A stretch of 64,000 nucleotides of DNA from Isoetes taiwanensis (lineage: Eukaryota > Streptophyta > Lycopodiopsida > Isoetales > Isoetaceae), in assembly GCA_021234155.1 (NCBI GenBank), contig JAJEKV010000051.1:9632105-9696104 (forward strand), in the 5' to 3' direction. This document shows, piece by piece, positions 42,483 to 53,447 of the stretch. Below the pieces are notes generated by a model. It saw only the letters and a program-made list of their open reading frames with translations, did not search any database and was not told where the DNA came from. Within the stretch, counting starts at the first letter, position 1. Every line of letters begins with the position of its first letter. Position numbers and translations under genes: made by a program.

Positions 42483-43880
42483 ATGACCCGCCTCTTGGGC
42501 GGTTCAAATTACAAGCCCTTTTTCTTTGTGTACTTCCCGATGTTTGACCACCATCTCCTGGATTGCGTCTGCCATATCTCTCATTGTTTCTGCCCTTATC
42601 ATCAGGGTGTGTACCGATTGTCCCCATCTTATGTTTCTGTATTTGTTTCTGATGTCTCCGTATATTGGACATTCATTGAGCAGGTGATTCTCATCCTCCA
42701 CTTTCCCAGTGTCACAGATTCTACATATCTGGTTATCTTTTTCTATTTTCCTCCATCTGACCTTTTCAATTCTTAGATCGTGACTCCCCATCCTAAATCT
42801 CGCCAGGGTGTCTCTTTTGGCCTTTCCTAACTGGCCAGAGTGTCTTGGGTTCGGTGTGCTTTTGCAGCCATGATCGTGTTGCCTTGTCTGCCCAGTCCTC
42901 ATTCCATTTCCCCTCGCTTACCAGATCACTCAGGTTCATTCCCATTTCTCTGATCCACATCACCACATCCTTAAACCATCCACTGCCTGTGAGTATGTGT
43001 GACTTTGCTGACTCGCTGATTGCGATGCTTAACAGTTTCCCTGAGTTCCCCCCTGCATTATCCTTCATTAGGTATCTGATAGTCTTCTCCCATGCTCTCA
43101 CCTCCATTGGTTTTTGTCCTGTCTCGTATATCATGGCTGTTAGCGGTGTATTTGTTCGCACCTTAAATTCCTGTTTATGCCACTGTCTGAGGATCCCTTC
43201 CTGCTTTTCCCATTTCTTGTCTGTTAAGCCCGGTCCCCAAGCTTCAGCGCCATATAATTGTGTTGTCGCGACCACTGCACTGAACAAGTAACACTTGATC
43301 TCCCAGTCGATTATTTTGCTTTTATTACAGAAGTTTTTCATATTGAAGTAACTCCCAATGGCTGATTGGAACCTCGCATCTGCACCTTTTGCACACTTCC
43401 CTGTGCTGTGTGCGTCATACCCCAGATACCTGTACTCTGTTGATTCCTCTAGTTCTGTTCCCAGATACCTGGAAGGTCCGTGTCTGTTCCTATGACCGAA
43501 GATGACTATTTTGGTTTTTGTGAGGTTTACTGTCAACCTTGTCCTTTCATAGAAGATTTCCAGTAGCTTAATCCCTTGGTCTTTGTGGCCATCATGCTCA
43601 GGTCATCTGCATATAGCATAATAGGTACCTTGGTATCCCCTAATGTAGCGGCGTCCGTGTCCCCTTGTTGTTCTGTTATGAAACCTTGTAATGCATCTAT
43701 GTATATTCCGAACAATGTCGGAGATAGCGGGCATCCCTGTTTGACTCCTGTGTCACAGTTTATTGCCTGTCCTCCCTGTTCCATTTTTGCGTATACCCTG
43801 TGGTATAGTCTTGCAATCGCTCCTACCATGTCTCTCGGTGCCTGCAATGTAAAAGTCTCCCAAATAAATAACACACCTGC
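42483..43880 (-). pseudogene. Non-L1 LINE reverse transcriptase, C-terminal half
   Basis: Minus strand: VGAIARLYHRVYAKME, INCDTGVKQGCPLSPTLFGI, YIDALQGFI, catalytic IMLYADDLSMMATK, then after a frameshift RLTVNLTKTKIVIFGHRN, EYRYLGYDAHSTGKCAKGAD and VVATTQLYGAEAWGPGL. A second frameshift leads to AKRDTLARFRMGSHDLRIEK and the zinc-binding ICRICDTGKVEDENHLLNEC. The KQGCPLSPTLF and long post-RT region with CxxC...H....C are unlike the L1 elements in this window. The N-terminal RT and endonuclease are missing (5' truncation near 43,880). Confidence 0.85.
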
Positions 43881-44040
43881 ATCGCAAATAAATAAATGGT
43901 AAACATAAATAAAAGTTCATAATGGTAAAAGTCTCCTAAATAAATAACGCACCCGCACCCGCAACTGCAACGTAAAAGTCTCCCAGATAAATACCGAGTC
44001 CTGAATGTAAAAGTCTCCCAAAATGTTCAACTGCTCTAGC
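43840..44040. repeat. Four copies of GTAAAAGTCTCCCAAATAAATA
   Basis: The unit recurs with changes at about 43,848, 43,925, 43,970 and 44,007. The first copy overlaps the truncated start of the LINE. Confidence 0.7.
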
Positions 44041-44169
44041 AGATCATGAAGTGAATAACCAACTGTTATCTCTGTTCTTGAATCCTGTCAATAGGTTAAT
44101 AGTCCAAAATAGTGAAGCTAGATAAAAAATTAGACAAGAGCACAAGTATGTTCAGGGAATAGCAAGAGG

Positions 44170-45775
44170 ATGGAATGTTTAAGAATCAGCAAAGAAAATG
44201 GAGTTAAAATAGGCATTGAAGGCATCAGTAGTTCCAAAGGAGTATTGTTCTGCAGGCCAATTGTTGTTGTAGAATAGACGAAATTTATCCTTATCCTCCA
44301 AAAGGATCAGAAAGGATCCACACATATCAGCAAGGAGCTTATGATTGTAATACATGGTCCTGTACCTTGCATTGAGAATGAGATTATTATTCACCAGAAA
44401 TGTCCACAAACAATGGATTTGTACTACCTCCCTGCAGAAAATAGCAGCCCACAAATCTTCACTGTCTTTTTGATACCTTATATGCCCTGCTCTCGTTAGG
44501 AAAGATTCCATTGAAGTTGCCAAATTGTTTTGCAAAACCGGATCATTTGATGACTGACAGAATGGAGAGTGATCATCAAATTTATTTCTTCCAGATGCAC
44601 GAAGGAACTCAAGATATTCTAGGATTATCAGAAAAAAGAATGTTGGAATCTAAAAATTCAAATTTGAAGCAAATAATTCAAAAGGCCCCTTATACTCTCC
44701 ATAAGCATCCCATTTCCTATCATAGTTAGTACCATATCTATTCTTATGAGCAGCAGCAAGAGTTTCAAAGTCAAATTGAAAATGAAGTTTGATCCAAAAG
44801 ATAGAAAGCCTCTTATTCCCATACAATACACGATTTCTAGATTTCCATATATTTCAAAGAGCAATGTAAGCAATAGTATTAACAAATTTATCATCAGATT
44901 GGAGAAAGGAAAGAAGATCTTGATTATTGGCAATTCCAAATTTGCTAGCAAACCAAGTCCAAAAGCCATACTCTCGTCACTGCAATATGACATAGGACAG
45001 TTTGCCATAATATTGGGATTTTTCCTAGATAAGGAATAAAAATTGTTCAAACTGTTATTAGCAATAAGCCAAATAAATTAAGAGATCTTTGGAGGACAGT
45101 AGGAGTTCCAAACATTATGAAAAAGGGCCTTCAACTGATCAGAATTAATTGACCATTTTAACAAAGCTTTACTCTCAGCAGCATTAGAAGAAAGAGCATT
45201 GTACGCATACTTGACTTTATACTCCCCTTTACCATTTATAGACTAGCTACCTTTCCCAGGGTTTGGGGATAAATTAGAAAAGAAGTTTCTGATATGAGCA
45301 AAAAAATTTTTATCAGAGGAAGTACCCTTAATGATATCTTTCAATCTAGTCCAAGAAATTATTCTGCCTCCTAAGAAAAGATCTCTAATATATACCAGAC
45401 CTGCATCATATAAATCCTCGGATGCTTAATTGCCAATACTGAAGAATTATGGTCAGCCAAAATAGGATTCCAGAAAATAGATAAATCACTGTGAAGCTTA
45501 TCTCTTGAGATAAAATGAAAGCTAGGAGAAATAGAATTCCAAACCTTAATTAAATTACCCATTAAAGGGAAAATATTAGAGGCTGGCTTCATATGAGTGA
45601 ATACAGGGTGAGGGAGCAGATGATGAATAGAAGGATGACCATAAGGATGACTATTGTTGATCCAGAATCTGATAAACTTGGAGGCAGGAGATTGACTCCC
45701 ATGAATGGCCTTCCAAACAAACTTGCCTGCTAATGATTGAGCATGAAGAAATAAGTTCTTACAGCCTGTAGACGG
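44170..45775 (-). mobile_element. L1-type LINE relic, C-terminal ORF2 and 3' region
   Basis: Across frameshifts the minus strand parallels the C-terminus of the LINE at 20.7-27.3 kb: FVWKAIHGSQSPASKFIRFW, NLIKVWNSIS, LSIFWNPILADHNSSVLAIK, HPRIYM, then WKSRNRVLYGNKRLSIFW and the last residues YDRKWDAYGEYKGPFELFAS, which align with KYDPAWNTLGKFYGLYDFYL of the other element. The RT itself is absent. Downstream is another open frame (next entry), and the likely 3' end with poly(A) is at 41,976. Confidence 0.8.
44179..44640 (-). pseudogene. Open frame downstream of ORF2 in the L1 relic
   Basis: After the ORF2 stop and a TAG, a minus-strand frame of about 155 codons stays open to 44,179. It reads FFFLIILEYLEFLRASGRNK, then FLTRAGHIRYQKDSEDLWAA, FCREVVQIHCLWTFLVNNNL, MCGSFLILLEDKDKFRLFYN, NAYFNSIFFADS. 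No family is recognised and no clear start codon lies near its beginning. Its position matches that of ORF3 in the LINE at 20.7-27.3 kb, but the sequences are not obviously alike. Confidence 0.35.
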
Positions 45776-46150
45776 TTTTCATGTGTGTAGAAACAATACA
45801 GCTAGCAGATAATTCATTATCAATACACAGGGAATTGAACCCTGGTATCCAGATATATAGCGATAAGGATTTAAAGATTCACAGGAGACATTTCATAACA
45901 AGTAATATGATAATGAACCAAAGTTATATTCCATAGTTTCAGATCATGAATACAACAAATATCCATAGCACTTATCTCATAAACAAGACATAATCACAGG
46001 CAGTTTGATAACCGGAACCATATTCACAGTTTTAGAATTGAATAACAGAATATTTGATGGACTTATCTCTGAATATTTGATGGACTTATCTCTGCAAGGG
46101 TTCTTCACACCCTGCACTCTACGCTCATGAAGCTCTTCAATGCGCTCAGA
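45776..46150. other. No recognisable gene
   Basis: AT-rich. A 23-base tandem duplication (GAATATTTGATGGACTTATC) occurs at about 46,048-46,093. Confidence 0.5.
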
Positions 46151-47156
46151 CACATTTACATAAAGACTATGGAATTAGCTATTCGCAGTTATTCTTATAG
46201 CATGTTGGCACTTTAAACATCCTCCATTCCTATCTTGAGAATCAGGTCATCCCCATTGACTGGGAATTGTCCTCACTTGAGACCTTGATGTCGCCTCAAG
46301 ATTGGGAAACCCTTTGCAAACAGTTAGACCTAGTCCTGATTGAAGAATTAGGGGCTCAATCTCTGAATGAGCGTATGCATCCACCACTGCATGTTAGTCC
46401 TTATGCTTCTCTGGGTGCATCTCCACGGCTTGAGTATATCACCACGGACTGGCACCCTTCCTTTTGGACACACACTTTGGCTGCACATGCTGAATGGACA
46501 TCTACGCATATTACCACAGATCTCCGCTGGGAACCCCGTTTCATATGCAGACACGCATGGAAGGATACTAATACATTGGATAAGACCTCCAATTGGATTT
46601 ATATCCCCAATGACAAGTCATGGAAGACTCCTGTGAATGCCATTATCGGCTTAACACAATTCTTGATCAAGGCTGCTTGAATCGTCACCGAGCCATCTTC
46701 CACTACAATTCAAATGCTAATGTCAGTGCCTTCGGCCTTGAAACTATTCTGCTTATGGAATGCCCCCTTGTCCCCGCGGCGGCTCACCAAGCCCTAGAAG
46801 GAATGGTGCAAACCGAGTTGCTCATAGATGCCATGCCCGCTCTCGGACAAGCCACGCCGGATGCGCTCCAACAGCGTCAGAAACTAGTTGTTGCATATCA
46901 TAATGAGGTCCGACCACATAGCGGCTAGGATGACGCTGATGAAGTAAAAAAAAATTCTTCTACAAAGATGGTGCCCACTTTTCTTTCCTCGGAGTGTTCT
47001 TTAGTTTTGGGAGTATTAGTCCCGTGCCCAAAGGCATATGACTATTTTTAAGGTACACAAGGAGCTTAAAGGCAAAGGCCAAGTGTCCATGTCAGGAGCC
47101 AAAGCCACACCAATTAAGAAGAAGAGACCAAGAGAGTCCACGGCGAAAGAAACTTA
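46151..47156 (+). pseudogene. Broken gene of unknown family with a KKKRPRES tail
   Basis: The main open part (46,262-46,680) reads LSSLETLMSPQDWETLCKQL, PRLEYITTDWHPSFWTHTLA, DLRWEPRFICRHAWKDTNTL and SNWIYIPNDKSWKTPVNAII. A second frame (46,620-46,928) gives NRHRAIFHYNSNANVSAFGL, METPLVP-like MECPLVPAAAHQALEGMV and LQQRQKLVVAYHNEVRPHSG. A third ends KGKGQVSMSGAKATPIKKKR followed by PRESTAKET and a stop at 47,156. Composition is protein-like throughout, so this is a decayed gene, probably of a repeated family because a relative of its tail occurs at 61,930-62,040 on the minus strand. The basic tail could be a nuclear signal. I recognise no domain. Confidence 0.5.
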
Positions 47157-47168
47157 GCTCTGATACCA
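47157..47168 (-). other. Primer-binding-site-like motif, minus strand
   Basis: GCTCTGATACCA is the complement of the plant LTR-element primer site TGGTATCAGAGC. If real, a minus-strand LTR would lie to its right starting TGTACCAATTG, but I found neither a second LTR copy nor gag on the minus strand. Confidence 0.45.
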
Positions 47169-48389
47169 ATTGTACCAATTGTTACGAATGATCTATTCTT
47201 CCTGCAAATTCATCAACTTATTAGAAAGTAAAACACCATAGGGTACTCAATTTACCACCCAATTGAACCAACTATAAAAGTATCATCAAGTCAAGCTACT
47301 CTGCAAGATTGTATAAGGATAAGCTCTTTCTAGCCATCAACCATTGGTATTACAAGAACTCCTTTTAATGATATGATGAAGCAAGAATCTAGAGAAAATA
47401 CTACAGAGTGAGGCTAGCTCATCATCAAATATAAAAAGAAGTAAGGCTAGTTGTGCAGTCAGCTTAGGCCCCTATGCACCTTTTTGGACATAACTCTCAT
47501 ACCATAAGGAACCTATGGACAAACAAGCCCAATCTGGAAACTAGACTTTGAGGTCTTTCCAACAAATGAGCTAAATTCTAAGTCGCGGTCCCAAAGATAT
47601 CACTTCTCAAAGTCATCCTTCTATTTATAGGTAACAACACCTTTTTTTTTGCCTTTTTGCTTTTAAATAGAGGTCAAGGTTTAATTTTAACTTTCTCTTT
47701 GATAATATCAAGATTTAGACATACTGGATGGCTTTCTTACTTGATCATATCAATAAATACTATTCCATGCAAGGCCACTATAGCACCATATCAGCGGCAT
47801 TTGTCTTCAATGGCACCCTAGTAACAACATTAATAGAGTCTATCCTCGCGCGCCTAACTGCCCATCTCAATTTGCAAGCGATGTGCACCTGTGCAAATTA
47901 ATGCTATCAACATGCACTTTTTAATGTAAGTGTTGGATCGACCTGGAGCTGGTAGTGTGATGTCCTGTTCCAGGACACTAGTATTCCAAAGCTTATTAAG
48001 GAAACAAGCATTAAGCTATTGCCATAAGTTATGGTGGTTCTTTTTAGTTTTTACCTGTATGCACTTGTGCTCTTGCACATTTTAGCAGAGAACCACTGAG
48101 CTCGCCTCTCCTTCCAAAATGCCCTGAGATGCTGCGGACCTGTGGCCACTGTATAAGCCAAGTTGAAAAGACGATCGTTGCCCATACCAACTACCTTTTG
48201 GAACTAGATAATATGGCGTTCGAGTGCTGCCCATTGTAAAGGTAAGAAACCTGTCTCTTGCAAGAGGATCTGGTAGGGAACTGTGGATTCTATCCAAGTG
48301 CACGAGCTAGAAGGGCCTTTTATACCTGCTCCAATTCATTCCAGGTGGCCAGGGATATGATTCGACCCCAAACCTTGACCTTCTATAAA
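47169..48389. other. Possible LTR relic, otherwise no gene
   Basis: On the minus strand a TATA-like CTATAAATAG lies near 47,625. This would fit an LTR attached to the primer site at 47,157, but its left and right limits cannot be fixed. No coding region seen. Confidence 0.35.
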
Positions 48390-48530
48390 AGAATAGCATC
48401 GATCCGAGCCATCGGATCGCCATTCTGGGAAAGGACGAGCTGCTATATAAGGCTATTTCCTCTTTCGCACCGGTTATCAGCGTCTTCTCACAACAGCTTT
48501 TCTTCTATTCTCGTTGCTTCCCTCCCTTCC
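48390..48530 (+). repeat. 141-bp promoter-like repeat, copy A
   Basis: Matches 55,537-55,677 with two differences. It starts with a hairpin (ATCGATCCGA-GCCA-TCGGATCG), then CTATATAAGG (a TATA element) and a pyrimidine-rich leader. It looks like the promoter part of a repeated transcription unit. Confidence 0.85.
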
Positions 48531-51500
48531 TTATCTTGCTCCTCTTCATTCTCTGGCATCTTCCCCGTTGCCACTATCCTTTCTTAGCTAGTTTTACATC
48601 GCCTTTGCTGGCCTGTTTCGGACTGGATCTGCCACTGTCCACCAAATCACTCTGTGTCTTCCTTGTTCTTTTCATGTTTTTGTTTTTGGAAAATCTTGCA
48701 GATTGGAATTTGCAAATTCGCGCTCATATCGGTGGATCTTGGCCCGGCTGGCTGGACATGCGCAGGCAGGCAGCAGGGTTGGAGCTGCATGCACCATCGG
48801 CTTCATCGTTTTTCTGTCTGTTTTGGTTTATCCTCTTCCTCAATTCAGCGTTGGTATAGTTTACCGAGGGCTTTCTCGGATTTGGATTCACTACCAGGCT
48901 GGGTTTGCCAATTCTTGATCATTGTTTTCATCTAAATTGAGTTGCAATTTTTGTTCTCAGATAATCTCTATTCTCTACAGTGGATCGACTTACACCGGCG
49001 GTGATCTCATGCATTCTTGGATGATTTGCAGGACATAAGCACAAGCCGAGCTCTGCTAGTTTATCCTGTTAACCCTGCGCTGTTCCTGTATGTCGGCCAC
49101 TAACAGTTCTGGCCAGTCTCCTGTAACGGATCTGGTTTCCTCTTTTTTGGCCTTTCAGCCTGCCTCCTGTAGCAGATCCGGCCTGCCTCCTGTATCAGCT
49201 CCGGTTTTATCGTTTATGCCTTCCGGTCATTTATGCCTTCCGGCCTAGCAACCTCCGGCCCCTCTCTTGTTGAAGCCCATGTCTGCATGGCAGGGCCACG
49301 TGGCAGCAGGACCATCTGCCGGAATCGATCTGGTGGCCCGGTCTAACCCAGGCCAGCCCATCCACGTTCTCGGGGGAGCAGATAGCTGGCATCCCCGATT
49401 TAAGGAGTGCTCACCCCTACTTGGCGTGTGATCCTTTGTGGAATCCCTGAGGTGAATATGTTACGTCATATTTAGTCTCACTTTTCTAGCCATCGTTTGC
49501 AATAGGATGCTACATTTGCCAATTTAATCTTGCCATTATTTTCCTTATATGCACTTGCATTCTATATTTGCGATCGGTCTTTTTGGATATTGTTGAATTC
49601 ATCCTCATAGCTTCGCTTGCTTTTCTTTCTCTTTTTGCGCTCTTTGATCTTTGCCTTGTTCGTGGTGTTGTTGAAATCGGTTCATTCGTATACGTGATTT
49701 TTTATGGATTTGTGTTTGCTCATCTAGTTGGGGTATATTGCCTATACAGATATTTAGGTCTTATCTAAAGGAGTGTTCTGGGGCATTCATTGGCAGAGCT
49801 TTTTGACTAGTATACCATGGGTGGCTTTTACAACATGTGTGTGTTATTTGGTTTTACTTTCTTATCTTGCTAGTCTCATTAGACTCCACCCCATTTTGGG
49901 CCCTCTTGACCTTCATCTCCTCTTGACTCTTGGCCATAACCTCATATTTCCCGTCGATCCCACATGTTTCGCCTTCTTCATTCGAACCTGGCCATTTTAT
50001 CTCTTTCTATATTTGAGCTTCCTTTTTGCTTAGACCCGCGATGTCTTCGGCTAGCTATTATGGTCCTCCTTGGTCTAGTACATGTTGTAGTTTTTTTTTT
50101 TTACCTATGCCTTGTTCATGCTGTTGTTGGGACTCGTTGATTGTATGACAGACATTTACTTGTTTTTGCATTTGCTCCATTGTCATGAGGTTTATTAAGA
50201 TTTGCACTTATAATAATTTGCTATCTAGGGTGTTATGTGGCTATTGTTATTGTTTTCACCTGTGGTTATTTTCTTTGAACTCCATCCCATTGTTATGTTG
50301 ATAATCGATATCATGGACTCGAAATTTTGCATTTTTATTTGATCAAGCCCTGCAGAATCGTTTTTTCGGCTTTTTCCATTCCATGTTGAAATGTCGTTGT
50401 TTCACCGCATGTAGCCTCTTCAGCTCGAGGTTTTTACAGTTCTTTTGCTATATTTTCATTTCAACTTATTTTCATCATAGTTCTTTATGGGTAAATCGTT
50501 CTAATTAGATTATGTTTAATGCCTTTGCAATGTCACTTATCTTTCATGTTCTAGATTCAATGCAAAGTAAATGCGTTTGCTTGGTTTTACGCCTTGGGTT
50601 CAATTAGTCACAAGCCGATTAAGTTAGCAATCAGTCCAACTGTATAGGGAATTGGACACATCGGGAATCTTGCAGGGATCGTGATGGCTCGATCTGGAAG
50701 CTGGACTAAACTTGATTGATCGGCATCCAATCTCTTATTGTTGTTGTTCTTATCTGCGGAACGTCGGGATTTGCAATGGTAGCTCGATTTCCCATCTCGT
50801 TTCTCTCTTATGCCCTCTGTTCTAGTTCCTAAATCAATTTGCCTATTTGCCTAACCTTCTCGCTTGGCCTGTTTCCCTATCGATCATCTTTGAGGTCCTC
50901 AGCCCTTAGCTGCTTGCCGCTTCATCTCCCATACCTCTTCACGATCACAGGATCTGCATCGACTTGTTGGAGCAGCTTATTCCTGCATTGCAGTGGCGCA
51001 ACCTGGAATTGTTCAACTTCCAGCCTAGATCACATGTGACGGACCAGAGACTGGAGCGGATCCGCTTGTTTTATTTCTTGGCTGACTCATTTCAACTAGG
51101 TATCTCCTCACTATGCATGCCAGGTATTTGCTCGCAGCTCGGCTTTACATCTTTGCCGGGCTATTAAGTCCTGCTTGTTACCGGGTTTTTGCACAGGCAA
51201 GTTTTTTCACACTTTCTCTATATTTTCAATCAGGTTCCTATATCGATGTATTTGAGTTTGTTGGGTTAATGCCTTATTACCTTCTACACCATGGTGTTGT
51301 CCATTCAAGTTGTTGTTTTCGCTGTGATGTAAGGCGGGGCCTTATTATCATCTACATCAGGGTTGAGTCATGTGGATTTGTTGCTTTAGTTTTGAATTGG
51401 TCATGTTCGACGTTCTTGCTAACTTATGTTTCTTATTTTTTCTTTGTATATTTCCAAGTTCAAGGGTGATATATTCTTTTCATTTTTGCACACCCTGTAG

Positions 51501-52425
51501 TTCAATCCATCGGCTCATATACATTCATTCATTATTCTTAGCGGTCATCTGTCATCTTCACACTTGGGACATTCAATTTCTTTCTCTATTATGAAGTTGC
51601 TAAGTCATCCTCTACCTTTCATCCTTCTTGGCACCATGGCTCCGTTATTCATGCTTAAATCCACGGTTGTCTATATTCATTGGATCATCTCATTTATCTG
51701 GCGTTTGTTCCTCTTTTCAACATATTTTCTCCATCGGTTACTATTTGTCTTATGCTCCCTATTTTACTTATCATGGCCTTTTCATCCTTTGGTTTTTGTA
51801 ATGGTTACATAGGTTATCTTATGCCCCCTTTACATATACCCTCGGAGGGAATTACGAGTCACATTTACATTATATTTTCTATCATTTGGGTGTCCCTTTT
51901 CTTTTTCCTACGCGGGGTTTTCGATTGTTATGTTTTTCTCATAATTGCATTAGAATATGAGGCATCTAGGGGCTTTTGTTTTAGGGGGTGGTTTTTCCCT
52001 CCCATGTTATCTCTTTCGTATGTTGCCTTTTCCAAGTTGATGGACCTCTAGTTTTGATATATGTGACATTATCCTTGGAATTTGAGGCTTTTTCATAGTT
52101 GTTTTCGGATTTTTTTGCACTTGTGTTTTTATCGTGGATTTGAGGCACCATACTATTTAAATGAGTCTATGCTCTCCTCGCGCTGTTTTTCTCTTGTTTA
52201 TGTTCTGGCTCACTTTTTACCTCGTTTTCGTCTTGTGGTCGTTTACTTGGGATGTTGTCTTGTTTTCATAATTCTACGCTGCAGTCTCTGCGTTTATTAT
52301 CTTTTTATTGCCTATAGATTTGTGGCCACCATCTTCCGGGTTGCATTTGTCTTTTTTACATTGATGCATTCCATTTCCTTGGTCGGTTCTTGATGGGCCT
52401 CAATTATGTTATTTCTCCGACATGT
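48531..52425. other. Long T-rich tract without supported gene
   Basis: The plus strand is strongly enriched in T over A and in pyrimidines for several kilobases. Open frames are frequent and all hydrophobic (F, L, V, Y, C), which is what T-rich sequence gives by chance. A few TCCGG-containing near-repeats lie at 49,120-49,260. No domain, RNA gene or element end recognised. Confidence 0.55.
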
Positions 52426-52975
52426 ATCTCTTTTGTATGTTATTTTTTATATTGTGGTTCCTATGTGGTTATATGTGGCATTCTTTTCTGTGTTTAGGAT
52501 TTCTCCATGGTGGTTTGGGTTTTATCTTTTGCACCTGTGTTTGTATCTTATGTGTGATGCACTACACTTGGCTCAGGTGGTATACGTTATTCGGGTGGTA
52601 TTATCTTCTACATTCTAGGTTTCCCATAGTTGTTGGGTTTTGGTTTATCTTGTTTTTTGATGCACCGCACTCTTCAACAGTTGTCTGGGTTGTTCCGGTT
52701 GATTTTCTTGTTTATGTTCTGGCCCGCATTTTTACGACAACTTCTCATCTCTTTTGTGTGTTATTTTTTATATTGTGGTTCCTATGTGGTTATATGTGGC
52801 ATTCTTTTCTGTGTTTAGGATTTCCCCATGGTGGTTTGGGTTTTTTCTTTTGCACTTGTGTTTGTATCTTATGTGTGATGCACTACACTTGGCTCAGGTG
52901 GTATACGTTATTTGGGTGGTATTATCTTCTACATTCTAGGTTTCCCATAGTTGTTGTGGTTTATCTTGTTTTTTC
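52426..52975 (+). repeat. Direct duplication of an about 230-bp segment
   Basis: 52,426-52,655 and 52,747-52,975 are nearly identical (period 321), both running from ATCTCTTTTGT to TGGTTTATCTTGTTTTTT. A few substitutions and a 4-base gap separate them. Confidence 0.9.
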
Positions 52976-52977
52976 TT

Positions 52978-53018
52978 CCACCCGGTGGGTGATGCTTTTC
53001 TCCACCCCCTGGGTGATG
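52978..53018 (+). repeat. Two CCACC-GGGTGATGC hairpins
   Basis: CCACCCGGTGGGTGATGC (52,978-52,995) and CCACCCCCTGGGTGATGC (53,002-53,018) are small inverted repeats of the same family as the array at 55,105-55,385. Confidence 0.75.
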
Positions 53019-53357
53019 CTGTCCTCTCTTTTTTCCGGAATCGTTTCTAATCGCTCACCTTTTTTTGAGTGCTTGTCGTTTTGCAGTTTGCCGCTTCGCC
53101 ATTATGCACGTTCTTGTTCTTTTTAATCGCTCGTGGGTGCATTCTACATGTTCCATTTCTTTTCGCGCTTGGTCATTGGCACTCCTCTTCGTCTCACCCT
53201 CGCTACGTGCTCAGGTGCTCTCGTGCTTTCGACTTCGACCCACGGAGTTTTTAAATGGCGGCCGGGCTTATAGTTTATCGCGATTAAGCCTCATTTTATT
53301 GTTGCGCTCCATTAAGCTCGTTAGCCGTGAACCAACTCAGCGCTTGGAGGTTTGTGG

Positions 53358-53360
<3 letters not shown>

Positions 53361-53443
<83 letters not shown>
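53361..53443 (+). repeat. (CT)n microsatellite
   Basis: An almost perfect CT dinucleotide run of about 80 bases. Confidence 0.97.

Positions 53444-53447
<4 letters not shown>

Noticed and set aside
46262-46928. Retroviral-type capsid (QDWETLCKQ-like) homology
   Set aside because: The resemblance is limited to a short stretch and no major-homology region or zinc knuckle is present. Not strong enough to name the family.
51113-53126. Many overlapping hydrophobic ORFs that look like membrane proteins
   Set aside because: T-rich sequence encodes F, L, V, I, Y and C by default. The frames show no conserved motif, two of them are copies created by the 230-bp duplication, and no start context or family match supports them.
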